A DNA stretch of 64,000 bases from DASQZK01 sp963763215 (GCA_963763215.1 CAVXNX010000031.1:248001-312000); one strand, 5' to 3'. Numbered from the stretch's first letter, positions 38,979 to 47,942 are shown. Numbers and translations: made by a program. Notes: a model not told the origin generated them from the sequence alone.

Positions 38979-39971
38979 ATGAAAGTAGCTGTTGTTGGTG
39001 CAACCGGACTGGTTGGCACGGTCATGCTCAAAGTCCTTGAAGAACGAAATTTTCCCGTCACGGAACTTTATCCTGTGGCTTCCGAGAAATCGGTGGGCAA
39101 GGAAATTACCTTCAAAGGGAAGAAATACAAGGTGATCAGCGCTACCGACGCCATAAAACAGAAACCGGACCTGGCCATTTTTTCAGCCGGCGGCAGCACT
39201 TCGCTGGAATGGGCTCCCAAATTTGCCGAGGCCGGAACCACGGTTGTCGACAATTCGTCGGCATGGCGAATGGATCCCGGGAAAAAGCTGGTTGTCCCGG
39301 AGATCAATGCCCATGTCCTGACAAAGGATGACAAGATCATTGCCAATCCCAACTGCTCCACCATCCAGATGGTTGTCGCCCTGGCCCCGCTGCACCGCAA
39401 ATACAAGGCGAAAAGAATTGTCGTTTCCACATACCAGTCGGTCACCGGAACCGGCGTCAAGGCGGTCCGCCAGCTCGAAAATGAAAGAGCCGGGGTAAAC
39501 GGCGACATGGCGTACCCGCACGTCATCGATAAAAACTGCCTGCCCCAGTGCGATGTCTTCACCGATAACGGTTACACGAAGGAAGAAATGAAACTGGTGA
39601 ACGAAACCCGGAAGATCATGGAAGACGACAGCATCCGGGTGACGGCCACGGCGGTCAGGGTACCGGTTTCCGGCGGTCATTCCGAATCGGTCAATATCGA
39701 GTTTGAAAAGGATTTCGACCTCGATGAAGTAAGGGAACTCCTGGCTTCAGGCGATGGGATCATCGTCCAGGATGACCCGTCGAAAGCGCTTTACCCGATG
39801 CCGCGGTATACCGAGGGACGCGATGAAGTCTTCGTGGGAAGGCTCAGGCGGGATGAAACCCAGCCAAACACCCTGAACCTCTGGGTCGTTTCCGACAACC
39901 TCCGGAAAGGGGCGGCCACCAATGCTATCCAGATCGGAGAATACCTGTTAAAGAAAGGTCTGATCGGGTAA
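38979..39971 (+). CDS. asd: Aspartate-semialdehyde dehydrogenase
   Basis: 330 residues, intact. Reduces aspartyl phosphate on the way to lysine, threonine, methionine and diaminopimelate. NADP site at the start (VAVVGATGLVGTVML); catalytic cysteine in NPNCSTIQMV; substrate-binding RVPVSGGHSESVNIEF. The leader before it (38870-38978) can form CCTGCG/CGCAGG, a possible structured region. Confidence 0.95.
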   Translation: MKVAVVGATGLVGTVMLKVLEERNFPVTELYPVASEKSVGKEITFKGKKYKVISATDAIKQKPDLAIFSAGGSTSLEWAPKFAEAGTTVVDNSSAWRMDPGKKLVVPEINAHVLTKDDKIIANPNCSTIQMVVALAPLHRKYKAKRIVVSTYQSVTGTGVKAVRQLENERAGVNGDMAYPHVIDKNCLPQCDVFTDNGYTKEEMKLVNETRKIMEDDSIRVTATAVRVPVSGGHSESVNIEFEKDFDLDEVRELLASGDGIIVQDDPSKALYPMPRYTEGRDEVFVGRLRRDETQPNTLNLWVVSDNLRKGAATNAIQIGEYLLKKGLIG

Positions 39972-39979
39972 AGCCCGAA

Positions 39980-39999
39980 CCTGTTCCTAAAACAGGAAC
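39980..39999. terminator. Possible bidirectional terminator between asd and hflX
   Basis: CCTGTT-cctaa-AACAGG (or alternatively GTTCCT/AGGAAC) lies in the 15-base gap and the end of hflX. Short T-tracts, so only a moderate candidate. Confidence 0.35.
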
Positions 40000-41180
40000 C
40001 TGTCATAAGGGTAACGGCTGGTATGAATGTCCTTCACGGTGTCATACAGCCGTTCCCTGAATTCATCAATATTTTCCCTGTTTTTTGCGGAGATAAAGAG
40101 GGAAGGCACGTCATTGCGGGCCATCCAGCTTCTTTTCAGTTCATCGAGGGTCAGGTTATCCTTCGTTTTGGGGGTGAGATCATCATCATCCTTCCGGTTG
40201 AAACGGTAGGCATCGATCTTGTTGAACACCATGATCATGGGTTTGTCGGATACACCGATTTCGCGGAGTGTCTGGTTGACAACACGCACCTGCTCTTCAA
40301 AATTGGGATGTGAGATGTCCACGATATGAAGCAGCAGGTCGGCCTCCCTGACTTCATCGAGGGTGGATTTGAACGATTCGACCAGGTCGTGGGGAAGTTT
40401 CCGGATGAAGCCGACCGTATCGGCCAGGAGGAAGGGCAGGTTTCCCAACACAACCTTCCGCACGGTGGTATCGAGGGTGGCAAAGAGTTTATTTTCCGCG
40501 AACACATCCGATTTGGAGATCAGGTTCATGAGCGTGGACTTGCCCACGTTGGTATACCCCACGAGAGAGACCCTGACCATCTGGCCCCGGTTTTTCCGCT
40601 GGGTCACCATCTGCTTATCGATCTTTTTGAGGTCTTCTTTGAGCTTCCTGATTTTATCACGGATGATCCGGCGGTCGGTTTCGATTTCCGATTCACCCGG
40701 TCCGCGAAGACCGATCCCGCCGCGTTGCCTCTCGAGATGGGTCCACATCCTTGTCAGTCTTGGCAGAAGGTACTGATATTGTGCCAGTTCCACCTGGGTT
40801 TTGGCATGGGCCGTTTTGGCCCGGTGAGCGAAAATATCGAGGATCAGGTTTGTGCGGTCCAGGATCCTGACATTCAACTCGCGCTCCAGGTTCCGGAGCT
40901 GGGTGGGCGTCAGCTCGTCGTCGAAAATGACCAGGTCAACCTCCCGTTCATCCACGAAGGCTTTGACTTCTTCGAGTTTCCCCTTACCGATAAACGTTCC
41001 CGGGTTCGGAGTATCCAGCTTCTGGGTGAATTCGCGCAACGGAATTGCCCCCGCGGTCTCTGTCAGAAATGATAACTCATTGAGGTATTCGCGTACCTCC
41101 GCTTCATCCTGATCCTGGTTGATCACCCCAATCAGCACGGCCGTTTCAGGAACAGGTGTCGTTTCGATCATTTTTCCCAT
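39987..41180 (-). CDS. hflX: GTPase HflX
   Basis: 397 residues, intact. Ribosome-associated GTPase that splits stalled or idle 70S ribosomes. The N-terminal domain has FIGKGKLEEVK and IFDDELTPTQLRNLE; the glycine-rich linker is RGGIGLRGPGESEIETDRR; the G domain shows GYTNVGKSTLMN, DTTVRKV, DTVGFIRKLPHDLVESF and NKID. Family features complete. A -7 box precedes it at 41195-41202. Confidence 0.95.
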   Translation of the reverse strand: MGKMIETTPVPETAVLIGVINQDQDEAEVREYLNELSFLTETAGAIPLREFTQKLDTPNPGTFIGKGKLEEVKAFVDEREVDLVIFDDELTPTQLRNLERELNVRILDRTNLILDIFAHRAKTAHAKTQVELAQYQYLLPRLTRMWTHLERQRGGIGLRGPGESEIETDRRIIRDKIRKLKEDLKKIDKQMVTQRKNRGQMVRVSLVGYTNVGKSTLMNLISKSDVFAENKLFATLDTTVRKVVLGNLPFLLADTVGFIRKLPHDLVESFKSTLDEVREADLLLHIVDISHPNFEEQVRVVNQTLREIGVSDKPMIMVFNKIDAYRFNRKDDDDLTPKTKDNLTLDELKRSWMARNDVPSLFISAKNRENIDEFRERLYDTVKDIHTSRYPYDRFLF

Positions 41181-41194
41181 TCAATTCTTTTTTG

Positions 41195-41202
41195 CAAAGA
41201 TA
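41195..41202 (-). promoter_or_regulatory. -7 promoter element of hflX
   Basis: The minus strand reads TATCTTTG, a perfect TAnnTTTG box 14 bases upstream of the ATG at 41180. No good -33 found. Confidence 0.5.
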
Positions 41203-41461
41203 GTAAATGGAAGGAGACGAGGAATGGGATAGACTCCTGATAAAGGGGTGCGGAGAAAATCCAGGGCCATGATGATGCCGGATGGTTCCGCGTGAGGGAA
41301 CCGGCGACCCGCAATAACAGTAAACGCACCGTACCGCCGGGATTATTGCCGGCTGGTGGCGTGCTTTCAAACATCCTGAGACAGAGGCATTCCGGACCAT
41401 TGTTTGTTTCCAGAAGGGTAAGGATAGCGCTCTCCTTTAAACCAATTAAACACTTCAAGCC

Positions 41462-42151
41462 ATGAAAAAGAAAAAATCAGAAAAGGCAAACCTCGAAAAG
41501 AACCGCCTGGTTTATTTCGAGGCCGGGCTGATCCTTGCCCTGTCACTCACCCTTGTGGCCTTTGAATGGGCCAAATCCCCTGCCGGAAAAGAGACGTTCC
41601 GGGGTCATCGCCTGTCGATGGAAGATTTCAAGCAAATCGAACAGACTTTCAGAAAGGAAGAGATCATTCAAAAGGAGCGGCCCAGGCTGACGCTCATCAT
41701 CAATCCGGTCGACGATCACAACATCGTCATTGAAGATCCGATCTTTCCCAATCCCGAGATCGGTTCGGGCGATCCTTACCAACTCTGGACGATCCCGGAT
41801 CCGGAACCCGAAAATCTCAACGAACCCATCGATTTTATTGTCCTGGAAAACCGGCCTCTTTTCAACGGAGGCGACCCGATGACGACGTTCAGAAGATACA
41901 TCGCCGAACACCTGGAATATCCCCGGGAGGCAGCTGACAACAGCGTTCAGGGTCGCGTCACCCTGGAATTTATCATCGATGAGCACGGCCGGATGACCCA
42001 TGTCAGGGTCCTCCAGGGCGTTCATTCCACGCTCGATGAGGAAGCCCTCAGAGTGATCTCCTCGTCGCCCGACTGGACACCCGGCAAACAGCGCGGAAAA
42101 CCCGTCAGGGTCCGTTATGTTTTCCCGGTGATTTTCCGTCTGAACCCGTGA
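41462..42151 (+). CDS. TonB-family energy transducer, copy 1
   Basis: 229 residues. N-terminal cytosolic basic stretch, one membrane helix (about residues 24-37: AGLILALSLTLVAF), a periplasmic linker with acidic and proline residues, and a C-terminal TonB domain from about residue 135 (YPREAADNSVQGRVTLEFIIDEHGRMTHVRVLQG ... PVRVRYVFPVIF). This couples the proton motive force to TonB-dependent receptors such as the BtuB in this window. It is a tandem paralogue of the gene at 42320. Confidence 0.85.
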   Translation: MKKKKSEKANLEKNRLVYFEAGLILALSLTLVAFEWAKSPAGKETFRGHRLSMEDFKQIEQTFRKEEIIQKERPRLTLIINPVDDHNIVIEDPIFPNPEIGSGDPYQLWTIPDPEPENLNEPIDFIVLENRPLFNGGDPMTTFRRYIAEHLEYPREAADNSVQGRVTLEFIIDEHGRMTHVRVLQGVHSTLDEEALRVISSSPDWTPGKQRGKPVRVRYVFPVIFRLNP

Positions 42152-42264
42152 TTTTCATCTTGAATGACCCGGGTTTGGTGTGGTTTTTGTGCTATAAACA
42201 CTGGTTTTTTTAACGGCAGACAATATTTAAGCGGTTATATCCGTGATGTTTTCGGCCAAATACT

Positions 42265-42296
42265 TTTGAAATTGAATATTTAATTTGCTATTTTTA
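42265..42296 (+). promoter_or_regulatory. Promoter of the second TonB-family gene
   Basis: TTTG at 42265-42268 and TATTTTTA at 42289-42296 are 20 bases apart; the last base of the -7 differs from the TAnnTTTG consensus. The ATG is at 42320. Confidence 0.5.
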
Positions 42297-42319
42297 GAGC
42301 CGCAAAATAAAGGATCATT

Positions 42320-43003
42320 ATGGAACTGAAAAAATCGCAAAAAGCAGATCTCGAAAGGAACAGGGGGGTATTCATGGAGATAGGTTTACTTCTTGTTCTT
42401 GGTCTTGTTCTCGCCGCCTTTGAATGGACGACCCGTCCAAACAGCAAGGATCAGAACAAGATGGTAGCTGAAACGACCTACGAGGTTGAAGAAATGCAGG
42501 TCACAAGGCGTGAAGAACAGCCTAAACCGGAACCTCAGCAGAAAGTTACCGAAATTCTGAATATCGTTAACGACAACGTGAACATCGATGAAAATATCGA
42601 TTTCAACGTTGAAGCCGATGCGTCCACCGAATTCAAGTTCACCGGTTTTGCGGATGATATGGATGAACAATTCCAGGAAGAAGAAACCTTCTACATCGTT
42701 GAAGACATGCCTAAATTCAACGGCGGTGACCCTGCTGTCGAGTTCCGTAAATACATTGCACAGAACCTGCACTATCCCGAAATTGCAGCTGAAAACGGGA
42801 TCAGCGGCCGTGTCATCGTTCAGTTTGCCGTCAATTCCAAGGGTAAAGTGGTTGACGCTGTCGTCGTTGCCGGTGTTGACCCCGCCCTCGACAAGGAAGC
42901 CATCCGCGTGGTCATGTCATCACCGCCCTGGACACCCGGTCGTCAGAGAGGTAAGCCGGTAAAAGTGCTCTTTACCTTCCCGATCAACTTCGTTCTGCAA
43001 TAA
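42320..43003 (+). CDS. TonB-family energy transducer, copy 2
   Basis: 227 residues, same layout as copy 1: KSQKADLERNR then a helix GLLLVLGLVLAAF, an acidic linker, and a TonB C-terminal domain (YPEIAAENGISGRVIVQFAVNSKGKVVDAVVVAG ... PVKVLFTFPINFVL). The linkers of the two copies differ while the ends are alike, suggesting duplication and specialisation for different receptors or complexes. It has its own promoter and a clear terminator. Confidence 0.87.
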   Translation: MELKKSQKADLERNRGVFMEIGLLLVLGLVLAAFEWTTRPNSKDQNKMVAETTYEVEEMQVTRREEQPKPEPQQKVTEILNIVNDNVNIDENIDFNVEADASTEFKFTGFADDMDEQFQEEETFYIVEDMPKFNGGDPAVEFRKYIAQNLHYPEIAAENGISGRVIVQFAVNSKGKVVDAVVVAGVDPALDKEAIRVVMSSPPWTPGRQRGKPVKVLFTFPINFVLQ

Positions 43004-43025
43004 TATTCCAAAAAAAGACATCCTC

Positions 43026-43054
43026 AAGGCTGCCCGCACAGGCAGCCTTTTTTT
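43026..43054 (+). terminator. Intrinsic terminator after the TonB genes
   Basis: Perfect 9-bp stem AAGGCTGCC / GGCAGCCTT with a 6-base loop followed by a T run. Confidence 0.9.
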
Positions 43055-43233
43055 GTGCCCAGGTCCCATGAAATTCTCCCTCCCCGTCCGCATCATTCAC
43101 CACCCCAAGTCATTGATCAAATAAAGCCATAACCGGCTGTGGCTGGCATGCGGTTTGATTTACACGGAACCACCGTTCAGGCATATTGAATGGATCCAAA
43201 TTGCAACATTTTCAATCACTCTCCGTAAATATG

Positions 43234-43265
43234 TTGAACTTAACATAATTTGTTTTTTACATTTG
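43234..43265 (+). promoter_or_regulatory. Promoter of the lipoprotein at 43290
   Basis: TTG (43234-43236) and TACATTTG (43258-43265) spaced by 21 bases, a perfect -7 box. The ATG at 43290 would give a leader of about 18 bases. Confidence 0.65.
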
Positions 43266-43289
43266 AAAAATCAACCAAAATCAAGAGGT

Positions 43290-44465
43290 ATGAAAAAATA
43301 TTTACTCTTTGCTTTTGTTGCTCTGTTCCTGTCTTCCTGCGGGTCGGTGAACAAAAAATTACAGCGCGGTGACTACGACGGCGTCATCAATAAAAGTGTG
43401 AAGAAGCTGATCAAGGATCCCGGCGACTCGGAAGATATAAAGCTTCTCGACAGGGCTTACAAACTGGCCAACGAACGGGACCTGGAGAGGATCAAATTCC
43501 TGAAAACCGAAGATAATCCCAATAATTACGATGAGATCTTCCAGCGCTATGAATCGCTCAAAGCCAGGCAGGCCCGTGTCCGTACCGTTCTTCCTCTCGA
43601 ACTTAACGGAAAGACCATCAACTACGATTACGTGGATTATGATGCCGGACTGGTCGCCGCAAAGCGGAAAGCGGCCGAATATTATTACAACAACGGTCAG
43701 AAACTTCTTCAAAATCCCGATAAGCCCTCCTACCGCGAGGCGTATTATGAACTGACCAGGGCACAGGAATATTCCGGTGACGGATTCCCGAACCTGAATG
43801 AATTGATCCTTGAAGCCCACCATAAAGGCGTCAGCCGCGTGATCGTCGAGGTGCAGACCGGCGACCGGATCATGATCGCCCCGGAATTCAGGGATGAACT
43901 GCTCACCTTCGACACCCAGGGACTGAACAGCGAATGGGTGGAATACCATTTCCGGCACCTGAACGACGATATCCAGTATGACTATGCCGTGGTGATCAAC
44001 CTGCTCGACATCATTGTCTCCCCGGAGGAAGCCAAAGAATCGGATCAGATCTTTAAGAAGGACGTCGAAAACGGCTTCGATTATGCACTCGATGCCCGCG
44101 GAAACGTGATGAGGGATACCGCCGGAAACGACATCAAGATCCCCAGGTACAAGACCCTGCAATGCACCCTGATCGAAACCCATCAGCATAAATCGGTCAA
44201 TATCCGCGGACAGGTCGAGATCACCCAGCTCACGCCCGAGACCCGCCTTCTCGTGAAGGAACCGGTCGGTGCTGAAAATGTATTCGATAATACCTCTGCC
44301 CGTGCCGTGGGCGACCAGGAAGCCCTGGATGCCGACGCCCTCCAGAAGATCAAGAATCAGGCCGTCCCCTTCCCCACCGATGGGATGATGATCCTCAACA
44401 CGGCTGAAACGCTGAAACCGGCTATCCGAAACGCACTCTATAAGAATAAACAGTATATTTTGTAG
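43290..44465 (+). CDS. Lipoprotein of unknown function
   Basis: 391 residues; lipobox FLSSC at residues 15-19 of MKKYLLFAFVALFLSSC. The mature part is helix-rich at first (repeat-like KLLDRAYKLANERDLERI) and beta-rich later (QVEITQLTPETRLLVKEPV). The start at 43290 is chosen over an in-frame start at 43155 because it begins the lipoprotein signal, has a GAGG just upstream and follows the promoter. No family recognised with confidence; likely periplasmic or outer-membrane. Confidence 0.7.
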   Translation: MKKYLLFAFVALFLSSCGSVNKKLQRGDYDGVINKSVKKLIKDPGDSEDIKLLDRAYKLANERDLERIKFLKTEDNPNNYDEIFQRYESLKARQARVRTVLPLELNGKTINYDYVDYDAGLVAAKRKAAEYYYNNGQKLLQNPDKPSYREAYYELTRAQEYSGDGFPNLNELILEAHHKGVSRVIVEVQTGDRIMIAPEFRDELLTFDTQGLNSEWVEYHFRHLNDDIQYDYAVVINLLDIIVSPEEAKESDQIFKKDVENGFDYALDARGNVMRDTAGNDIKIPRYKTLQCTLIETHQHKSVNIRGQVEITQLTPETRLLVKEPVGAENVFDNTSARAVGDQEALDADALQKIKNQAVPFPTDGMMILNTAETLKPAIRNALYKNKQYIL

Positions 44466-44468
44466 AAG

Positions 44469-44600
44469 GGTTGGAGAGTGGTTTGAGGGTGGTTTGAGGG
44501 TGGTTTGAGGGTGGTTTGAGGGTGGTTTGAGGATGGTTTGAGAGTGGTTTGAGAGTGGTTTGAGAGTGGTTTGAGGATGGTTTGAGGGTGGTTTGAGGAT
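44469..44600. repeat. 11-bp minisatellite, 12 units
   Basis: Twelve uninterrupted units of GGTTTGAGRRT (variants ending GGGT, GAGT, GGAT; the first is degenerate). It starts 4 bases after a stop codon and is not inside a real gene. The repeats have no spacers, so it is not a CRISPR array. Confidence 0.95.
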
Positions 44601-44675
44601 GGTTAGAATAATAATGGTCCCTCCACTGCAAGGTGCAGCGAAGGGAAAAGAAAAAAGAGATTGACGGCCCGGCTT

Positions 44676-45376
44676 CTATGGCTGGTCCTTGATGCACCGG
44701 ATGGAAAATCCAAATGTTTTATTGCCATGGCCCCTGCCAAACAGGCTATCGCCGGAATACAGATAGCGGCCCCAGGCCAGAGCCGCATTTTCATCCGATG
44801 CGCTCCACCAGTTCCCATAGGCTCCCATATCGACGAAAGCGCCTTTCGCACCCCGGTATCCTCCGGGAAGCGCGGTGAATTTGCTCTCGTTGGTGGCGCC
44901 TGCGTTTGGGCTGTTCCAATGGGATACGCCCTTTTCTTTCATTTTGGCTCCCGCGATGGAGTCACCTCCGAGGTAATTCGCTAATATTCGCCAATCCTGA
45001 TCCGTTGGTACATGCCATCCTTCCATGCATAACTGATGATAACTTTTGACCGCGTACCAGTTATAGAGTCTTCCGTAGGGGTCTGAATTCGAAGACTCAT
45101 TGTCGTAATCGCAATAGGCCCCGGTGCTTAACTGACTCCATGCGTATCGTTAGTAACATTCGGAATTTCGGTACTGTCACGGTATCGGGTGGTTCTCAGA
45201 TTTTCCACCATCCAGACTTGTGTTCCAATGGTTACGGTATGATATACATTACCATCGATATCGGTCACGGTATCTTCCCTTGGTTTGGTATCCTCTTTTT
45301 TACAACTGCCGGTGATGAAAATGACAAGTACCATAAGGACCAATGGATACAATAATGCACATCTCCTTCTTTTCAT
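44676..45376 (-). CDS. FISUMP-domain lipoprotein (frameshift)
   Basis: Lipoprotein signal (VLVIFITGSC), a short linker, then the Fibrobacter succinogenes major paralogous domain: DIDGNVYHTVTIGTQVWMVENLRTTRY, GRLYNWYAV, GWHVPTDQDWRILANYLGG, ALPGGYRG, WWSASDEN and GFSIRCIKD. One frameshift near 45140 separates the N-terminal 80 residues. Joined length about 233. The domain is common in surface proteins of Bacteroidota; function unknown. Confidence 0.8.
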
Positions 45377-45853
45377 ATTTTTCGGATTAAGAATTTATAC
45401 TGACTTTATGGGGAAATAACGCATTGATTAATTTCATTGTTCGAAGAAAGGATCGGAATTTACATATCGAGGAAAATGAACCCTTCTCGAATGCCGCCTT
45501 TCTCTGCGGGCTGGCATGAATATTTCGGGAAGGATGGAAGAACTAAAGAAACAGGGCGGGAAACTGAAAAACCCATGGGGAATATCCTCTCTTTAAACGG
45601 AATCTGGCCGGCCTGTTGAATGCATCGGCTCGATCTTGACCGGATTCATGGGCAGGCCCCTTCTGTAGTCCATTGCCAATCGTTACTGCCAGGAGCAGGA
45701 GACCGAATTGACAGACATAATTGAAAAGATGGGGGTTGCACACAGCTACTGTCCGGCAGGCGGGTTGTCAAAGTCCCTTAAGCCAAAGCTAAATTGCGGA
45801 AGCAATCACGAACACTAATGATAAAAAATAAAATAGTGTGAGTAGACCAAAGC
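45377..45853. other. Gene-free stretch at the composition boundary
   Basis: About 480 bases with only short, non-conserved reading frames. Base composition drops from GC-rich to AT-rich across this stretch and stays lower to the window end. I see no repeat or attachment site here apart from the 17-bp element described separately at 45846-45862. Confidence 0.5.
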
Positions 45854-45886
45854 TTTGTCAAAAAGGGCAATTTTGCCTTATCTTTG
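45854..45886 (+). promoter_or_regulatory. Promoter of the sigma54 activator gene
   Basis: TTTG at 45854-45857 and TATCTTTG at 45879-45886 are 21 bases apart; both boxes match the Bacteroidota consensus. The -33 lies inside a 17-bp element (ACCAAAGCTTTGTCAAA, 45846-45862) that recurs at 55762. Confidence 0.7.
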
Positions 45887-45923
45887 ATAAAGTCTAAGTT
45901 TGCATATCATAATATCAAACATT

Positions 45924-47270
45924 TTGAAGAATATATTAATCATAGATGATGAAGAAAAGCTAAGAAATTTGCTTGCAAAGATTATTAGCTACGAGGGATT
46001 TGAAGTACTTCAGGCCGAAAACGTTAAAACAGCTCTAAAAAAAATGGAGCAGTTTGACATTGATGTTGTCATTTGTGATGTAAAATTGCCTGACGGAAAC
46101 GGTGTTGAACTTGTCAGGAAAATCAAAGTAAAATATCCCATACCTGAAATTATTCTACTGACGGCTTACGGTAACATTCCTGACGGTGTACAAGCCATAA
46201 AAAACGGCGCTTTTGATTATATCACCAAAGGAGACGACAACAATAAAATAGTACCCCTGCTGTACCGGGCAATTGAAAAAGTTGAACTGGCAAAACGTGT
46301 CAAACAATTAGAAAAACAATTAGGGGAGAAACATTCATTTGACAATATCATTGGAAAATCAAAAGCGATTCAGGAAACGATTGACCTGGCAAAAAAGGTG
46401 GCTGAAACGGACACCACGGTTTTGTTAACGGGTGAAACCGGAACGGGCAAAGAAGTGTTTGCCCAATCCATCCATCAGGCAAGTAACCGCAGGAATAAAA
46501 GCTTTGTGGCCATCAATTGTTCTGCTTTTAGTCATGAGCTTCTGGAAAGCGAAATGTTCGGGCACAAGGCAGGGGCATTTACCGGGGCAATCAAAGACCA
46601 GAAAGGACTTTTTGAAGAAGCCAATAACGGAACAATCTTTCTCGACGAAATAGGTGAAATCGCGTTGGATTTGCAGGCCAAGCTTCTCCGGGTTATTGAA
46701 ACAGGTGAGTTTTTGAAAGTAGGCGAGACAAAACCCACTAAGGTGAATATTCGTATTATAGCCGCTACCAACCGTGATTTGCAAAAGGAAATTGAAGCAG
46801 GTCATTTCCGGGAAGATTTGTTTTACCGCTTATGCGTATTTCAGATTAAAATACCGGCATTAAGGCAGAGGGTAGCCGACATTGAATTACTGACGGTGCA
46901 GTTTATGCAGGAATTTTCGGCTACAGCCGGTAAAAAGATCAAATCTCTTTCACCCGAATTTTTACAGGCCCTTAAGCTGCATCAATGGCCGGGGAATACC
47001 CGAGAGTTGAAAAACGTCATTGAGCGAAGCGTGATATTGTCAACATCCGATGAATTGACTATTGAAACTTTACCACAGGAACTAAGGGAAAATCTGCCCC
47101 CGGCCATAAAAGACGATAAACAATTTTCAGCTTTTGAGCTGGCCAGCGCTGAAAAACTTCATATTCAAAAAGTATTGAACTATACCAACGGAAACAAGAC
47201 AGAAACCGCACGGCTACTTAATATCGCACTGACCACACTTTACCGGAAGATTGAAGAGTATAATCTTTAA
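45924..47270 (+). CDS. Sigma54-dependent response regulator (NtrC family)
   Basis: About 448 residues, intact. Receiver domain (LIIDDEEK acidic pair; phospho-aspartate in VVICDVKLPDGNG; lysine in DYITKGDD), AAA+ domain (Walker A GETGTGKE; sigma54-contact loop HKAGAFTGA; Walker B GTIFLDEIGE; arginine-rich end) and a Fis-type helix-turn-helix at the C-terminus (KTETARLLNIALTTLYRKIEEYNL). Start TTG at 45924 gives the standard MKNILIIDDE-like start; an upstream TTG at 45900 would leave almost no leader. It lies just before kdp genes, and two repeats and a sigma54-like promoter follow it, so it probably controls kdp. Confidence 0.85.
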   Translation: MKNILIIDDEEKLRNLLAKIISYEGFEVLQAENVKTALKKMEQFDIDVVICDVKLPDGNGVELVRKIKVKYPIPEIILLTAYGNIPDGVQAIKNGAFDYITKGDDNNKIVPLLYRAIEKVELAKRVKQLEKQLGEKHSFDNIIGKSKAIQETIDLAKKVAETDTTVLLTGETGTGKEVFAQSIHQASNRRNKSFVAINCSAFSHELLESEMFGHKAGAFTGAIKDQKGLFEEANNGTIFLDEIGEIALDLQAKLLRVIETGEFLKVGETKPTKVNIRIIAATNRDLQKEIEAGHFREDLFYRLCVFQIKIPALRQRVADIELLTVQFMQEFSATAGKKIKSLSPEFLQALKLHQWPGNTRELKNVIERSVILSTSDELTIETLPQELRENLPPAIKDDKQFSAFELASAEKLHIQKVLNYTNGNKTETARLLNIALTTLYRKIEEYNL

Positions 47271-47273
47271 TCG

Positions 47274-47312
47274 CCTTTCAAAACGCTAGATTCGACCCTT
47301 TCAAAACGATAG
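47274..47312 (+). promoter_or_regulatory. Tandem upstream activating sites for the sigma54 regulator
   Basis: Two 16-bp direct repeats CCTTTCAAAACGNTAG (47274-47289 and 47297-47312), start to start 23 bases, about two helical turns. The second copy is also an imperfect palindrome CCCTTTC-N5-GATAGGG. They lie about 75-115 bases upstream of the candidate sigma54 promoter, where enhancer-binding proteins bind. Confidence 0.6.
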
Positions 47313-47387
47313 GGTTTACCTTACTGGAATTTCAGGCTTAGCTTAAATCACATTCATTTTTAGCTCGTTATATAATTTTCCAATGAA

Positions 47388-47404
47388 TTGGAACAGGAAT
47401 TGGC
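47388..47404 (+). promoter_or_regulatory. Candidate sigma54 (-24/-12) promoter of kdp
   Basis: TTGGAAC-AGGAA-TTGG matches TTGGCAC-N5-TTGC at 9 of 11 positions. A second overlapping possibility is TTGGCATG at 47400-47407 with a poorer -12. The first downstream ATG is at 47436. Confidence 0.4.
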
Positions 47405-47435
47405 ATGTCTTTACTGAAATGAAAAACGAAAAATT

Positions 47436-47519
47436 ATGACAACGTTTATTCTTATTGCGGCCGGAATTTTGGTATTCGCTCTATTATTTAAATCTATTGA
47501 TTTCTTTGAAAAAATATAA
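47436..47519 (+). CDS. 27-residue single-helix membrane peptide
   Basis: MTTFILIAAGILVFALLFK then SIDFFEKI: one membrane helix with a short charged tail. It is the first gene after the sigma54-like promoter, 5 bases before the 111-residue gene. It resembles KdpF in size but a better kdpF lies further on, so this is a second, separate peptide. Role unknown; possibly stabilises the Kdp complex or another membrane partner. Confidence 0.6.
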   Translation: MTTFILIAAGILVFALLFKSIDFFEKI

Positions 47520-47524
47520 CAATC

Positions 47525-47860
47525 ATGGAAACGAAAATTCAAAAAACGTTGAAACTATGGTTTCCGACGGCTTTTGCCGATAAAACATTAAACGGTTCTG
47601 ATTCAGATTATGAAATTCTTCAGCAATTTGCCAGGTATACTCTGAAACTCATTCAGGAAAATAATAAAAATGAGAAAGAACCTTTTAAAATCATGAATGT
47701 GCTCTATCAGAATGGGAGCTTGCATGATAAAAATGCCATTGAAAATGAATTCTTCAGAATTCTCACTATGGCAGAAAGCCCTGGTACATTAAAATTGCAC
47801 CTGCAGCTGATGCCCGACAATTTAAAGCCTGTTTATTTAAAAACCCTTTTAGAAAACTAA
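47525..47860 (+). CDS. Kdp-operon cytosolic protein, unknown
   Basis: 111 residues, largely helical, no signal or membrane helix (METKIQKTLKLWFPTAFADKT ... YLKTLLEN). It lies between two membrane peptides in the kdp operon. I recall proteins of this kind next to kdp in other Bacteroidota but no function is known to me. Start ATG at 47525 is 5 bases after the previous stop. Confidence 0.6.
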   Translation: METKIQKTLKLWFPTAFADKTLNGSDSDYEILQQFARYTLKLIQENNKNEKEPFKIMNVLYQNGSLHDKNAIENEFFRILTMAESPGTLKLHLQLMPDNLKPVYLKTLLEN

Positions 47861-47864
47861 AGAT

Positions 47865-47942
47865 ATGACCGTATTATTCATTATGGCAATCGGAGTATTT
47901 GGTTACTTATGCTATGTGTTAATCAATCCCGAAAGATTATAA
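47865..47942 (+). CDS. kdpF: Potassium-transporting ATPase subunit KdpF
   Basis: 25 residues: MTVLFIMAIGVFGYLCYV then LINPERL. One membrane helix followed by the typical short tail with a proline-glutamate (PE) pair, matching KdpF in length and pattern. It stabilises the KdpABC complex. It is in the right place, upstream of kdpA. Confidence 0.75.
   Translation: MTVLFIMAIGVFGYLCYVLINPERL

Noticed and set aside
43155..43289. N-terminal extension of the lipoprotein at 43290
   Set aside because: It would hide the lipoprotein signal and covers the promoter TTG-N21-TACATTTG.
44469..44600. CRISPR array
   Set aside because: The 11-bp units follow one another with no spacers and no cas genes are near.
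45437..45743. Short reading frames in the gap before the sigma54 regulator
   Set aside because: No signal, motif or ribosome-binding context; composition is that of non-coding sequence.
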